A stretch of 64,000 bases of DNA from Calliphora vicina (taxonomy: Eukaryota > Arthropoda > Insecta > Diptera > Calliphoridae), in assembly GCF_958450345.1 (NCBI RefSeq), contig NC_088780.1, forward strand, positions 94,624,226 through 94,688,225, in the 5' to 3' direction. Shown piece after piece: positions 45,278 through 57,001 of this stretch; within the stretch, counting starts at the first letter, position 1, and each line of letters begins with the position of its first letter. The translations under genes and the position numbers were made by a program. The notes under the pieces were generated by a model. It was not told the origin of the DNA and did not search any database. It saw only the letters and a program-made list of their open reading frames with translations.

Positions 45278-46640
45278 TTAAGTGTTTCTTCTAGTAATCG
45301 GTTTCTCATCAAAACAGAATATAACAAAGAAAACTTCCTTGAATAAAGGTTCAATAAGTCCATGACTTTGTGAATGAAACACTTCTCCAACGTTTCTCCA
45401 ATTTGTTTCTCCCTTCAAAAAAAGAAGATTCGTCGTGGTTATCCAAATATGTATTTGTTTGTGAGATGATTTCATCGTTGGAGTTAAATCCCTTTTCCAC
45501 CGAGCCATTTGGTTCATTTTTGGAAACAAGAAATAGTCACTCGGGGCTAAGTCCGGAGAATAAGGTGGATGAGGTAGCAGTTCGCAGCCTAATTCATGGA
45601 TTTTTGCCATGTGTACACCATTGCATTGTCGTGGTGAAAGAGATCTTTTTTGTTGTCCAAATGCGGTCGTTTTTTTCCTGATTAAATCGAGCCAATTAGG
45701 TGGCATTACAATAAGTTCGTCATCGATTTACCCTTTTGAAATTAGTAAATGTGGATTATGAAGAATCTATAAAACGATCGCCATGACTTTATTGGCTGAC
45801 AAACCTACATTGGCCTTCATTGGAGCTGATTCACCCCGAAAAACCTACTATTTTGACTGTTGTCTCTGTTGTGTTGTGTGGGTCCACGTTTCGTCCTCGA
45901 AATACATTATTTCGTTTATGGTCAATTATGACACAGTGCAACACGAAAAAAAAATAACCATATACGGACACCACTACGTGATAACGGTTTGCTACCTATG
46001 GATCTGAACAGGGGAAAAAAGAAAAAAAATTTTACAGTTTTTTACGATTTTGATCTTGAAGATGAAGTTTTTTTGATTTTATATGTTCACAATTTTTGTT
46101 CTTTATGACAAGGGCTACAACTTTGCCTCAGAGAGTAAATCAAAATTCCGAACTGTTTGCAAGATATGAGCCTGAGTAATTGATCACTTTTTTTTTGCAA
46201 AAATGACACCGAGGCCCCAAATCTTTGGGGGCCCATAAAAAAGTGAATGAATTTTGGTCTTTTATCACGTACTGGTGTCCGTATATGGTTATATTTCCAT
46301 GACTTAAAAAATTACACACAGTGTGAGCAAACGCGGTGCCCATCTTTCGGAAAGTCGTTCAGAACATTGGGCATCTTCTTGCATGTACGGCCACAACAAA
46401 TTTCAGTAAACCACGTTTTTTACCATTGAAATTGATGGTGCAGAGTACCCATAATATTTATCAAATTTAGCTTTGTTTTGAGTGATGGTTTTTTTCGGCA
46501 TAATTAGGCTCAATGAGCACCCGAAATTTAGTTTATTCGGGTGCTGAAGTAACGCGGTGGTCTGCTATCAATGGCTGTCAAACACAAACTAAATGACGCA
46601 GCTTGTTCAAATCTTCACAGGAGTCAACTGCCAGATGCCT
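45278..46640 (-). pseudogene. Mariner (DD34D) transposase relic split by a MITE
   Basis: Minus-strand open frame 45706-45278 reads KKTTAFGQQKRSLSPRQCNG, then MAKIHELGCELLPHPPYSPD and LAPSDYFLFPKMNQM. This is the third catalytic region of mariner, with the Asp of YSPDLAPSDYFLF present. It is then frame-mixed to LTPTMKSSHKQ. The second Asp region (HHDNA) survives only in another frame near 45640. From 45710 to 45950 it continues with frameshifted middle sequence. After a MITE (45954-46292) it resumes with N-terminal and leader sequence to about 46640. It is related to the 8.9 and 14.6-15.9 kb copies. Confidence 0.8.
45954..46292. mobile_element. 339 bp MITE nested in mariner
   Basis: Inverted ends begin ATAACCATATACGGACACCA on both sides, continuing (c/g)tacgtgata for about 30 bp. 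The interior has no coding sequence. Mariner sequence is present on both sides. No convincing target duplication was found. Confidence 0.7.
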
Positions 46641-46786
46641 GTTGCCAGGAGAAGAGACCAAGATTGTAAAAATGGGATAAGACGTTAAAAACTCCAATTT
46701 GACAGGAGTCAACTGCCAGATGCCTGTTGCCAGGAGAAGACACCAAGATTGTAAAAATGGGATAAGACGTTAAAAACCCCAATTGA
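46617..46786. repeat. 85 bp tandem duplication
   Basis: Two adjacent, nearly identical 85 bp copies beginning gacaggagtcaactgccaga. Single differences (gagacc/gacacc, actcc/acccc) separate them. It lies at the outer edge of the mariner relic, whose leader contains the same caggagtca block. Confidence 0.9.
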
Positions 46787-46969
46787 ATTTGAGCGATTTT
46801 ACACCATTCATGTGTAAAACATGAATTTTGAACCTCCATAAAAGACAAACCAAAGCGAATTTAAAATCTTCGAGCAACTTCAAATTTTGTGTGAAAATTG
46901 AAAGGGGTAAAGTGCCATGTCTTGACGAAAATGTTTGTTTGGTACCTATAATCATGAACAACTTCATAT

Positions 46970-47175
46970 AATAGTCAAGCTAATATATAGTCAAGCCTTA
47001 TTCAAGTCATAGTGCAGTCATTGCCACATTATAGCGAAATAATATGAAACTCATAGTCAAATCAAAGTAAAATTATATTGGCATATTCAAATTCAAGTTT
47101 AGTCATATCCAAGACATGGTCATGGTAAAGCCATTATCAAGTTATAGTCAAGTCTTAGTAAAGACATATATTCAA
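46970..47175. repeat. Degenerate left edge of the AGTCAT/AGTCAA hexamer satellite
   Basis: Scattered atagtcaag, tcatagtc and agtcatatcc words show the hexamer repeat in advanced decay. The tRNA-like repeat follows immediately. Confidence 0.6.
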
Positions 47176-47180
47176 GGTTG

Positions 47181-47275
47181 GGGTGCCCCGATATACTGGA
47201 TAATAGCATACTGGATTATCAGTCTGAGAATTGTGGGTTCGATTCCCGCCAAAGATTCTAGATATTTCCTAGATT
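47181..47275 (+). repeat. tRNA-like SINE candidate, copy 2
   Basis: Reads gtgccccgatatactggata, A-box-like TAGCATACTGG (47204-47214), perfect B-box GGTTCGATTCC (47236-47246), then cgccaaagattctagat. It shares the same order and 21 bp box spacing with the inverted copy at 35505-35615. It may be a degenerate tRNA-derived retroposon. Confidence 0.6.
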
Positions 47276-47279
47276 GTGT

Positions 47280-48300
47280 TTGTTTAAAATAAAATAAAGT
47301 AGCACCAACATTTTGCCAAGAGTTTAAAAAATCATGTAATAATCATGTTTATAGCTTTGCTCGTGGCAACTTTGGCTAATTCTCTACACATTTAGTGTGT
47401 CGTACAAAAATACACATTTATGTCTGTATGACTGTCTGTCTGACAACAAGTCTTTACAATGAACATACATATGTACATAAATACAATCAGTCAAGTCAGT
47501 CAATGACACATTTACCTTATGCACCATCTTGTTTTTGAAAATGTGTAATTCTAAATAATTTTAAAACTTGCAAAATGGCATGGCGTTTTTTTTGTTAGTT
47601 CTATTCCACTCACACCAAGAAACTGGTTTAAAACTCATAAAAATTATTAAAAAGATTTTTAACTAGAATCTACTTAAAACTCTTATGTACTCGTATTTAG
47701 GCAACTAAACCCCCAATGAAAACTGTTAGGAATTAACAGTCAAAACACCGTTACAAACTAAAAGCGTTTAAATTAATAAAATGACACATCTTTAGAAAAT
47801 CTTGTTTAACTCTGGAAAAGTCAGTCAGTCCCATTTGTGGCAAATGAACTTTTAAAAAAGTTAAGTCTTGTTTTTTATGGTTGGTTTAATGGGTTGTTAT
47901 AAAGGGAGTTGTTTGCTGGTTGTATGCAACGAAATCCAAAAAAAAAATAACCAATGAATTTATTTGTTTTTTGCTGTTGCTGCAAGAAAACTGTCAATTG
48001 TATGGTTCATTGGAGCAGAAAAAACTTTAAAAACTCCTGATTTCTTGTTAAAATTATTTGCTTTATTTGATTACGAGTATTTCATTAAAGTTTTTTTCTT
48101 TTTGTTATTTTTTTGGTTTTCATTTCAATTTATTTAGTAAAATAAAGAAACCTACTAAATATTTCTATGAATTTATTTACAAAGTGGTTGAACAATTGTA
48201 ACTGGGTGAGTTTCTTCTTTATCGCATAAAGGAAGTGGTTTTAATTTGAATGAAAAGAATAATTGCACTTTTATGTCACAATGTAAAGTTTAAGGGGAGT
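47280..48300. other. AT-rich non-coding DNA
   Basis: No gene or recognised repeat. Confidence 0.5.
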
Positions 48301-48960
48301 ATAGTAGCACTATTAAAAATAAAAATGAGAGTAGGGTTCTTATTCGCGAATTCCCGGGAATATTTTTTTAGATTTTTAGGAAATTTTTCCCGTAAATTTC
48401 CAGGAATGAATAGTTTTTTTAATATTTCCCGTGAATGGAGAAAGTCCGGGAATTAAGGAAGTTAAACTCATTCAAAATCAAAGCAAAAGAAAAATTTATA
48501 GTCAGAGTCTAATTCATAGAACAAGTCGTAGTCAGAGTTATAGTCAAAGACAAAGTCAAAGTCATAGTCATATTCAAAGTCATAATCAAAGTCATAGTCA
48601 AAGTCACAGTCAAAATCATAGTCAAAGTCATAGTCAAATTCATAGTGAAGTTGCACTATTAAATATAAAAATAGGAGTAGGGTTCTTATTCAGGAATTCC
48701 CGGGAATATTTTTTTTAGATTTTTAAGAAATTTTTCCCGTAAATTTGAAGGAATAAATAATTTTTTTAATATTTACCGTGAATGGAGAAAGTCCGGGAAT
48801 TAAGGAATTTAAACTCATTCAAAATCAAAGCAAAAGAAAAATTTATAGTCAGAGTCTAATTCATAGAACAAGTCGTAGTCAAAGTCATAGTCAAAGTCAT
48901 AGTCAAAGTCATAGTCAAAGTCATAGTCAAAGTCATAGTCAGTGCCAAAGTTAAACTCAT
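48301..48960. repeat. ~345 bp tandem duplication containing hexamer blocks
   Basis: A unit with gcactattaaaaataaaaat, agggttcttattc, cgggaatatttttttagat and gagaaagtccgggaattaag, followed by gtcagagtctaattcataga and GTCATA/GTCAAA hexamers, occurs at about 48301 and again at about 48645. So the hexamer tract was duplicated together with unique sequence. Confidence 0.8.
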
Positions 48961-50480
48961 TCAAAATCAAAGCCACAACATTATTAAAAGCAAAAGGACA
49001 ATGTCATATTCCAAGTCAAAACCATAGTTAAGTCAAATTTATAGTCAGAGTCTAATTCATAGAACAAGTCGTAGTCACAGTCATAGTCAAAGTCATAGTC
49101 AAAGTCATAGTCAAAGTCATATTCAAAGTCATAATCAAAGTCATAGTCAAAGTCATAGTCAAAGTAATAGTCAAAGTCAAAGTCATAGTCAAATTCATAG
49201 TCATAGTCAAAGTCATAGTCAAAGTCATAGTCAAAGTAATAGTCAAAGTCATAGTCATAGTCAAAGTCATAGTCAAATTCATAGTCATAGTCAAAGTCAT
49301 AGTCAAATTCATAGTCATAGTCATAATCAAAGTCAAATTCATAGTCAAAGTCATAGTCATAGTCAAAGTCATAGTCAAAGTCATAGTCATATTCATAGTC
49401 ATAGTCAAAGTCATAGTCAAAGTCATAGTCAAAGTCATAGTCATAGTCAAAGTCATAGTCAAAGTCATAGTCATAGTCAAAGTCATAGTCAAAGTCATAG
49501 TCAAAGTCATAGTCATAGTCATAGTCAAAGTCAAAGTCATAGTCATAGTCATAGTCAAAGTCATAGTCATAGTCATAGTCATAGTCTAAGTCATAGTCAA
49601 AGTCATAGTCAAAGTCATAGTCAAAGTCATAGTCAAAGTCTAAGTCATAGTCAAAGTCATAGTCAAAGTCATAGTCAAAGTCAAAGTCAAAGTCATAGTC
49701 AAAGTCATAGTCAAAGTCATAGTCAAAGTCATAGTCAAAGTCATAGTCAAAGTCATAGTCAAATTCATAGTCATAGTCAAAGACAAAGTCATAGTCAAAG
49801 TCATAGTCATAATCAAAGTCAAAGTCAAATTCATAGTCATAGTCAAAGACAAAGTCATAGTCATATTCAAAGTCATAGTCAAAGTCAAATTCATAGTCAA
49901 AGTTATAGTCAAATTCATAGTCAAAGTCATAGTAATAGTCAGTGCCAAAGTTAAACTCATTCAAAATCAAAGCCACAGCATTATTAAAAACAAAAGGTCA
50001 ATGTCATAGTCCAAGTCAAAACCATAGTTAAGTCAAATTTATAGTCAGAGTCTAATTCATAGAACAAGTATTAGTCAAAGTCATAGTCCAAGTCATACCA
50101 AAAGTCGTAGTCGAAGTCATAGCAAAAGTCGTAGTCCAATTCATAGTCGTATTCAAATTCATAGTCAAAGCATAATCAAGTTCTATTTAAAGTTAGTAGT
50201 CATAGTTATAGTCAAAGTCATAGGTTAAATATTAGCCACAGTCAGAGATATATTAATAGTCATAGATAAAGTCAGAGACACATCCATAGTGAAGGATATA
50301 GTCCTTGTCGAAGTCATAATTAGTCTCAGTCAAAGTAATAGCTAAATTCATAGTTAACGTTATAGACAAAATCATAGTCACAGTCAACGACAAAGATATA
50401 GTCATAGTAAAACTTACTTACAAGATCATATTCATACTAATCGTCATAATCAAATTCATAGGTTAAGTTTAGTTTGTAAT
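48961..50480. repeat. Main GTCATA/GTCAAA hexamer satellite block
   Basis: Dense alternating hexamers GTCATA and GTCAAA from about 49050 to 49940, degenerate to about 50480. A leader (aaactcattcaaaatcaaag ... agtctaattcatagaacaag) occurs at about 48955-49070 and again at about 49955-50070, a roughly 1 kb higher-order duplication. Because units are multiples of three and lack stops in some frames, long artificial ORFs of Asp-Phe/Asp-Tyr or Thr-Met/Thr-Leu arise on the minus strand. Confidence 0.93.
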
Positions 50481-52100
50481 ATTCATAGTCATTGAAATGG
50501 AAAAATCTTACAAAATTAAGTTGAAGTCTGAGATCAAATTAAGAATCCAAATCAGTGTCAATACAATTTTAAGCAACGTTTAAATGAAAGGCTCAGTAAT
50601 CTATTGAAACTGGTAATATTTCTTGCCAAATTAATAAAAAGTGGGTCACTGGTAATTTTTTTGTTTACCACTATAAAGTTTTAGCCTTTGTTTTTTCTCC
50701 AACTTCAAGTTTTCTAGCCGCACAACAAGTGTTTAAAACCAGAAGAAAAAAACAGTTTTTAGTTCTAATCATAGCTTTAACTTCCTCGTTAGCAAGAAAA
50801 CTAAAAAAAAACTCAGGACCAGTTCAGTATATTTTTTCTAAAGTAAAAGAAAAACATTCTCTGATGTCTTTAGCTAGATTTTCATTAATGGCATTTGGCC
50901 AACTTTGCTTTTAATGGGCAAGAGCTGGTTTAACGAAAACAAAAATAATAGTTAAGAGCTGACAGTTAAACATATTTATTTTATGCTCATGGAATTTTCT
51001 ATTTCTTTTTTCAAATGAAATTGGGTTAAACTCACCAATATCTAGCAGTAACAACGGTGATTGAGTGCATAGAGAGGTAAGAATAGAGTGACTAAATTTA
51101 GGTCGTCAACAAAAAATGTGCAATAGAAAATTTGAACTAGATTTTCGATGGCTGGAGGACGGTTAAATTGTAAAGAAATTAGCATATTTCTTTTGAAAGA
51201 GGACTAATTAAATTTTAAGTTTTGTAGCAATTTATTCAAAGATTATTTGTGACAATTATAATAGAAATATATATGCCAAACCACAGCAAGAGTTGTTGTT
51301 TAAGATAAGGTTAATGTTTTTGTATGTTTCATAAATTAATAAAATTAATGTTTTCCACTGAAAAACTAAATAACACAATCACTTCCATACATTAGCTTTA
51401 CAATCTTAAAACCAATAGAAAAAGAAGACTTAAAATTGTATTTTAATAGATTTTGTTCACATTATTAATATGCTTTAATAGTTAAAATCAATAAATCTTC
51501 AACTAACAAACTCTTAATGGTTAAACAAATTTTAACATTTATAATGGTCAAGGTGAAAGTTGTGACACATGTAAAATTTTATTCAAAATAGAGAAGAAGA
51601 AGTTGAAAAATAAAACCACACAAAAACAAAACTTTTTAAAATGGCAAGATCAGTTGCAAAATATTTATGAAATTTTTGCAGTTTTAGACTAGTTTTAGTG
51701 TAAACAACTTAAATGGACTTGGATAATGTTACCAAAATGAAATATAATATGCAGACAGACAGTCAGACGGACAGTTACAAGTGGCATGCAAACTACAATG
51801 AAATTAAAAAAAAATTATAAATTAATAAAATAAAGAAAAAGTAACTTGTTTTAATAAAACCTAACTGAAATACTTGAACAATTAATATTTAAATTAAAAA
51901 ATATATACTATATTACTGTCTTGTAAATTAAATAATTACTAGTTTATTAATGCTAATTACATTTAAACTTTGACTGTTAAATAAATAAACTTTTTTATTT
52001 TGAGTTAATTTCAAGTTTAGCAACGATTTTGGGAAAAATCATAGTGCAATCATATGACTACGAATGAGTATTTTTTCAAATATTGTTCAATACAGATATG
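50481..52100. other. AT-rich non-coding DNA between satellite blocks
   Basis: No gene or recognised repeat. 51740-51780 has a short cagacagacagtcagacgga tract. Confidence 0.5.
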
Positions 52101-52104
52101 TATA

Positions 52105-52285
52105 CAAAATCATAGTCAATCGTATCATTGTAGGAAAATTTATAGTCACAGTATTGGTCATAGTCGTAGCGATAGTCAAAGTTGTAGTCAAATTCATAGT
52201 CAAAGACAAAGTCATAGGCAAAGAAATAAACAAACTAATAGTAAATGTCATAGTCAAATTTATAGTCATAGTTATAGTCAAATAT
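52105..52285. repeat. Small hexamer satellite block
   Basis: Degenerate tcatagtcaaa-type repeats, more mutated than the main blocks. Confidence 0.8.
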
Positions 52286-52554
52286 TAACATTCATTTATG
52301 GCCATAGACTAGCTTTAATCGTGGCTCTTTGTATAGTCTTAAGGTAGGGTCACACATGACAAATATTTGACGAAAAAAACATAATCACTAAATAATATAT
52401 ATATGAATTATTTTATTTATTCCAAAAATTTATTTTACTTAGGATGATTCAAAACAAAAAAATTAGTTTTATTTTATTTGATGCTGTTTAATCTTACAAA
52501 ACAATTATAAGAGTAAACACGTCAAACAAATTTGTGCTAAAAAAAAGTGGTTAC

Positions 52555-53590
52555 GCATTAGTCAAAGCCATAGTCAAAGTCATATTCAAAGTCATAGTCA
52601 TAGTCAAAGTCATAGACAAAGTCTAGTCATAGACAAAGTCTAGTCATAGTCATAGTCATAGTCACAGTCATAGTTATAGTCAAAGTCATAGCCATAGTCA
52701 TAGTCAAAGTCATAACCAAAGTCATAGTCAAAGTCATAGTAAAAGTCATAGTCAAAGTCATAGTCAAAATCATAGTCAAGGCATAGTCAAAGTCATAGTC
52801 AAGGCATAGTCAAAGTCATAGTCATAGTCATAGTCAAAGTCAAAGTCATAGTCATAGTCATAGTCATAGTCATAGTCAAAGTCATAGTCACAGTCATAGT
52901 TATAGTCAAAGTCATAGCCATAGTCAAAGTCATAGTCAAAGTCATAACCAAAGTCATAGTCAAAGTCATAGTAAAAGTCATAGTCAAAGTCATAGTCAAA
53001 ATCATAGTCAAAGTCATAGTCAAGGCATAGTCAAAGTCATAGTCAAAGTCATAGTCAAAGTCATAGTCAAAGTTATAGTCAAAGTCATAGTCAAAGTCAT
53101 AGTCAAAGTTATAGTCAAAGTCATAGTCAAAGTCATAGTTAAAATCATAGTCGAAGTCATAGTCAAAGTCATAGTTATAGTTAAAGTCATAGTCAAAGTC
53201 ATAGTTATAGTCAAAGTCATAGTCATAGTCAGAGTCAAAGTCATAGTCATAGTCATAGTCAAAGCCATAGACAAAGTCATAGTCAAAGTTATAGTCAAAG
53301 TCACAATCATAATCAAAGTCATAGTTATGGTCACAGAAAGGTCAAGGAGTCGAAATCATTGTAAAAGTCTTTATCACAGTCAAATTCAAAGTGATAGTCG
53401 ATGTAATAGTCATAGTTATAGTCAGAGAAAAATCATAGTATGTCATAGTAGTAGCCAATGTTATAATCATAGTAATAGTTATAGTTAAAGTCCATTTCAA
53501 AGTCATAGCCAATATCAAAATTATATTAAAATTTAAGTTTATAGTAAAAATTCAAAGTGATAGTCGAAGTCGAAGTAATATTCTAAATTT
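52555..53590. repeat. Second large GTCATA/GTCAAA hexamer block
   Basis: Dense hexamers from 52555 to about 53335, degenerate to about 53590. An internal higher-order repeat of ~230 bp is visible: cacagtcatagttatagtca recurs at about 52661 and about 52888, each followed by ataaccaaagtcatag and gtaaaagtcatag. Confidence 0.92.
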
Positions 53591-55792
53591 ATAGTGTATC
53601 ATTTGCTTATTAATTTAACATCTTGTTTCTACCCTCCCAATGGCCCCTAATGGTTTAATTTTGCACAAATTGTTAAAACGAAAAATATGTTTACTTTAGC
53701 TAAATGTTAATTAATCATAATGAATAAACAACATAGCTGAATATTTCAAATCTTAAACACTGACGTTTCTTTTGACAATTTCAATAGAAACAATAACGAA
53801 CATTAACGTCATCATCATCCTCATGATCACCATTAACTATGATCATTTACAAGCAGCGAAACGAATCTGGCTAAAAAAAAACAATCAAGTTAAAAATTAA
53901 CTTCTATTTTCAAAACAACAAATTAACTATAAAAAACCACTAAATACAACTTTAATGACTTCTTATAAATGGCAAAAACTAAATAAAACTAAGATAAAAA
54001 AATACTACACAACTATAAAACTGAACAGAGAAAAAAAATCTAGCTGGAAAAAATCCGCAAAACGCATAGCTGAAGGTCATTACTGGATAAACAAGTTTTA
54101 AACTTTTTATATTTATTTATTTTTTTTTTCTGTATTATTATTTTTATATATTTGTTTTATGTTGAAGACAACAAGACGCAAAAAAAGTTCCTCACATTTT
54201 GTTGGCCACCTCTTTTCTCACAGATAGATGTGAATATAAATGACACTTTGTAATTAACGCTTTAAGAGCAAACGTTTAGATAGGAGTTTTGTTCAAAAGA
54301 GATCCTTTCTCTCTTTTATAGTGGTAGACAAGTGACAGGTGTTTTTGTGCACCAATGATGCGATCATTTCAGTGATCATTTTGAAATGTTTTATATATCT
54401 CCTGTAAATACTTTAAATAAAACCTACTTGCCGCTTCTTAATGGGTTAATTAGCTTGTTTTGTATAAATTGTATTAAATGTATTGAATTACCATTGTGCA
54501 TGTACACCGACGGTTATTGGGAATGGATGAGTCTGTTTGCTGGCCGGTTGTGATACATGCAAACCTGGCCAAGATAAATAGTTTCTTTCATTCTTTCTGT
54601 TCTCAGATTTACCGTTTCATTTTGTTTACACATAAAAAAATGTATTTTTCTACCATCGATTAACTTATTCAAATGAATGAGATGATGATGATGATGAACG
54701 GAAAAAATAAAACATGACCAGTAGAAAGAAGTTGACTTAAAGTATCTTGAATACTGAAGCTCACACAGTGGCATATACAAAGTCTTTACAATAACAAAAT
54801 CATACTATGTAGGTATACGGAAGAAAATATTATTTTCTTTAATATTGCAAGTGGAGACACTGGCCAATGGCCACTCAATATTACAGTAGAGATGTACACA
54901 AGCATGTAAACCATACAAAATGTATTCAATATATTTAAATAAAAGTCGTAAATTATACATAAATAATGCAGGCAATCAAAGGCAGTATGGAACAAAATAC
55001 ATACTTACATGCAAACATAAATAAATGTATAAATTACATAAAAATTAAGATTTTATGTTGCTGAAGAAATATAAAGAAAAATAAGTGAACAGACAAAAAA
55101 AACTCATCAAACGTTTACGATCAAGTTGCAATGAAAATGACACTTGACGCATTAAATTTAAATGCCACTGGTCTTTCAATACAATAACTGTCAATGTTTA
55201 CTTATGGGTAAATATTCTTTATTTAAAATATGGAATTTTATATTAACGATTTTACGTCATTTGGTCAAGTGTATTCCAGGAATGCAGTTTTTTAAAGGTT
55301 GCTATGGCATCATTTTGTTTTTTAAATAAAAATTGGCAAGATACATACATAGTTTTCAGAGTTTTTTTTTATTCATTATATTATAAAACTATTAATTTTA
55401 GCATTTATTATAACAGTTTTAAATAAACGTTTTGATTCTCTCTATGAATAACAAATTGCTTGGTAATCAGTACTTCATTTTTAATTTACCATAAAACGTT
55501 GCCTATTTTGATAAAACAATTTTATCATTTGCACGAGTTCTTGAAACTGATTAAATGACAGCCAATTCGACAGATGTAGCATCAACAATATGACCGCTAG
55601 CAACTGCCAAAGTCCCTATTGGAAGACCCTTTATAAAGTTCAAAAGTATTGTTCTGTAATGTACCTGAAGTTTTCGTAAAGGTTGATACATTTTGTTTTA
55701 TCTGGACATATCTGAAATTCATAACATTTGATATCATTATCAAATCTCTGAATAAAATTTTGCGGTTTCCGAGAGAGACTGCGCGACTTGAA
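53591..55792. other. AT-rich non-coding DNA
   Basis: No gene or recognised repeat. A short gatgatgatgatgatga tract is at about 54680. Confidence 0.5.
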
Positions 55793-56323
55793 ATACTACA
55801 ACATTGCCAATTGTATTTCAGAAATTTCTAATTATATTTCAGAAAATTCCAATTGTATTTCAGAAATTTCTAATTATATTTCAGAATTTTCTAATTTAAT
55901 TTCAGAATTTTCCATTTATATTTCAGAAATTTCTAATTGTTTTACAGAAATTTCCAATTGTATTTCAGAATTTTCCATTTATATTTCAGAAATTTCCATT
56001 TGTATTTCAGAATTTTTAATTTATACTTAAAAAGATTCTAATTGTTTTACAGAAATTTCCATTTGTATTTCAGAAAATTCTGATAGCAATACCAATTGAA
56101 ATTTCTGAAATACAAATAGAAATTTCTGAAATATAAATGAAAAATTCTAAAAATGAATTGAAAATTTCTGAAATTCAATTGGAATATTCTGAAATTCAAT
56201 TAGAAAATTCTCAAATATAAATGCAAATTTCTGAATTATATTTGGAAATTTTCTAAAATTCATTTGGAATTTTCTGAAATATAATTAGAAATTTCTGAAA
56301 TACAATTGGAAATGGTGTAGTAT
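55793..56323. mobile_element. Foldback-like element with arms of 21 bp tandem repeats
   Basis: About 530 bp. The left half consists of about 13 units of a 21 bp repeat (tatttcagaaatttctaatt plus a). The right half consists of the same repeat inverted (gaaatttctgaaatataatt). The extreme ends are inverted too, ATACTACAACATTGCC against ATACTACACCATTTCC. Long inverted arms made of short tandem repeats are the defining design of Foldback (FB) elements in Drosophila. No coding sequence. Target duplication is not clear. Confidence 0.75.
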
Positions 56324-56596
56324 CTTTACGTCAAAATTTACCATTGGGTAACATACATACTTGGATTCTTACTTCCCACAAAGACCACTAAAAAACAAAA
56401 ATGTATGACCTTGGGTCTTCTGATTTTGACCATATTCCGTAAAGTTACTTGGAGATTTGAATTTTTATTCTTTTATTGTTTTAAATAAAGATTATTTTGG
56501 ATAATAAAGATAATTTTGTCATCCTTGGTGTTCAATATAAAGAAATACATATGAAAAATAGTAGAATAAAGTTCGAATTTTTCGAAATTAAAAAAA
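56324..56596. other. AT-rich non-coding DNA
   Basis: No gene seen. The last ~35 bp (gtagaataaagttcgaattt onward) are duplicated at 56966. Confidence 0.5.
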
Positions 56597-56961
56597 AAAC
56601 AAGTAAGAGAGCTATATTCGGCTGTGCCGAATCTAATATACCCTTCACCAAATTATACTTAAAAATATTTTTATTTAAACAAAATCAAATTTTTTTTTCC
56701 AAATTGTTTTTTAATTTTTTTTAAAAAAAGTTTTTTCAAATTTTTTTTTTAAATTTCTTTAATTAATTTTTTTGGAAAAAGAATTTATGACAAAAAAAAA
56801 TTTTTGATCAAAAAATTCGGGTTAAAAAATATTTTTTTCCGATTTTGACCATTGTATGTCCAACTTACTATGGTCTTATATACGTCGTTGCAAAGGTCTT
56901 TGAAATATTTATCATTGGATATCCATATTGTCTATATTAATGATTTAGTAGAAGGGTATAA
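56597..56961 (-). mobile_element. Helentron-like element, family 1, internally deleted, tandem copy 1
   Basis: Has the 3' end (aacaagtaagagagctatat with hairpin attcggctgtgccgaat), tatacccttcacc and the block ggatatccatattgtctata. It then jumps from tgatttagta directly to gaagggtata, losing the core. Confidence 0.8.
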
Positions 56962-57001
56962 AAAAGTAGAATAGATTTCGAATTTTTCGAAATTAAAAAA
57001 A

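Noticed and set aside
49052..49960. Thr-Met/Thr-Leu open frames on the minus strand, and similar ones at 52.8-53.3 kb
   Set aside because: They are other reading frames of the same hexamer satellite.
48984..49976. 330-residue open frame of alternating Asp with Phe or Tyr
   Set aside because: It is a by-product of the hexamer satellite, where any frame without TAG stays open. There is no start context, domain or complexity.
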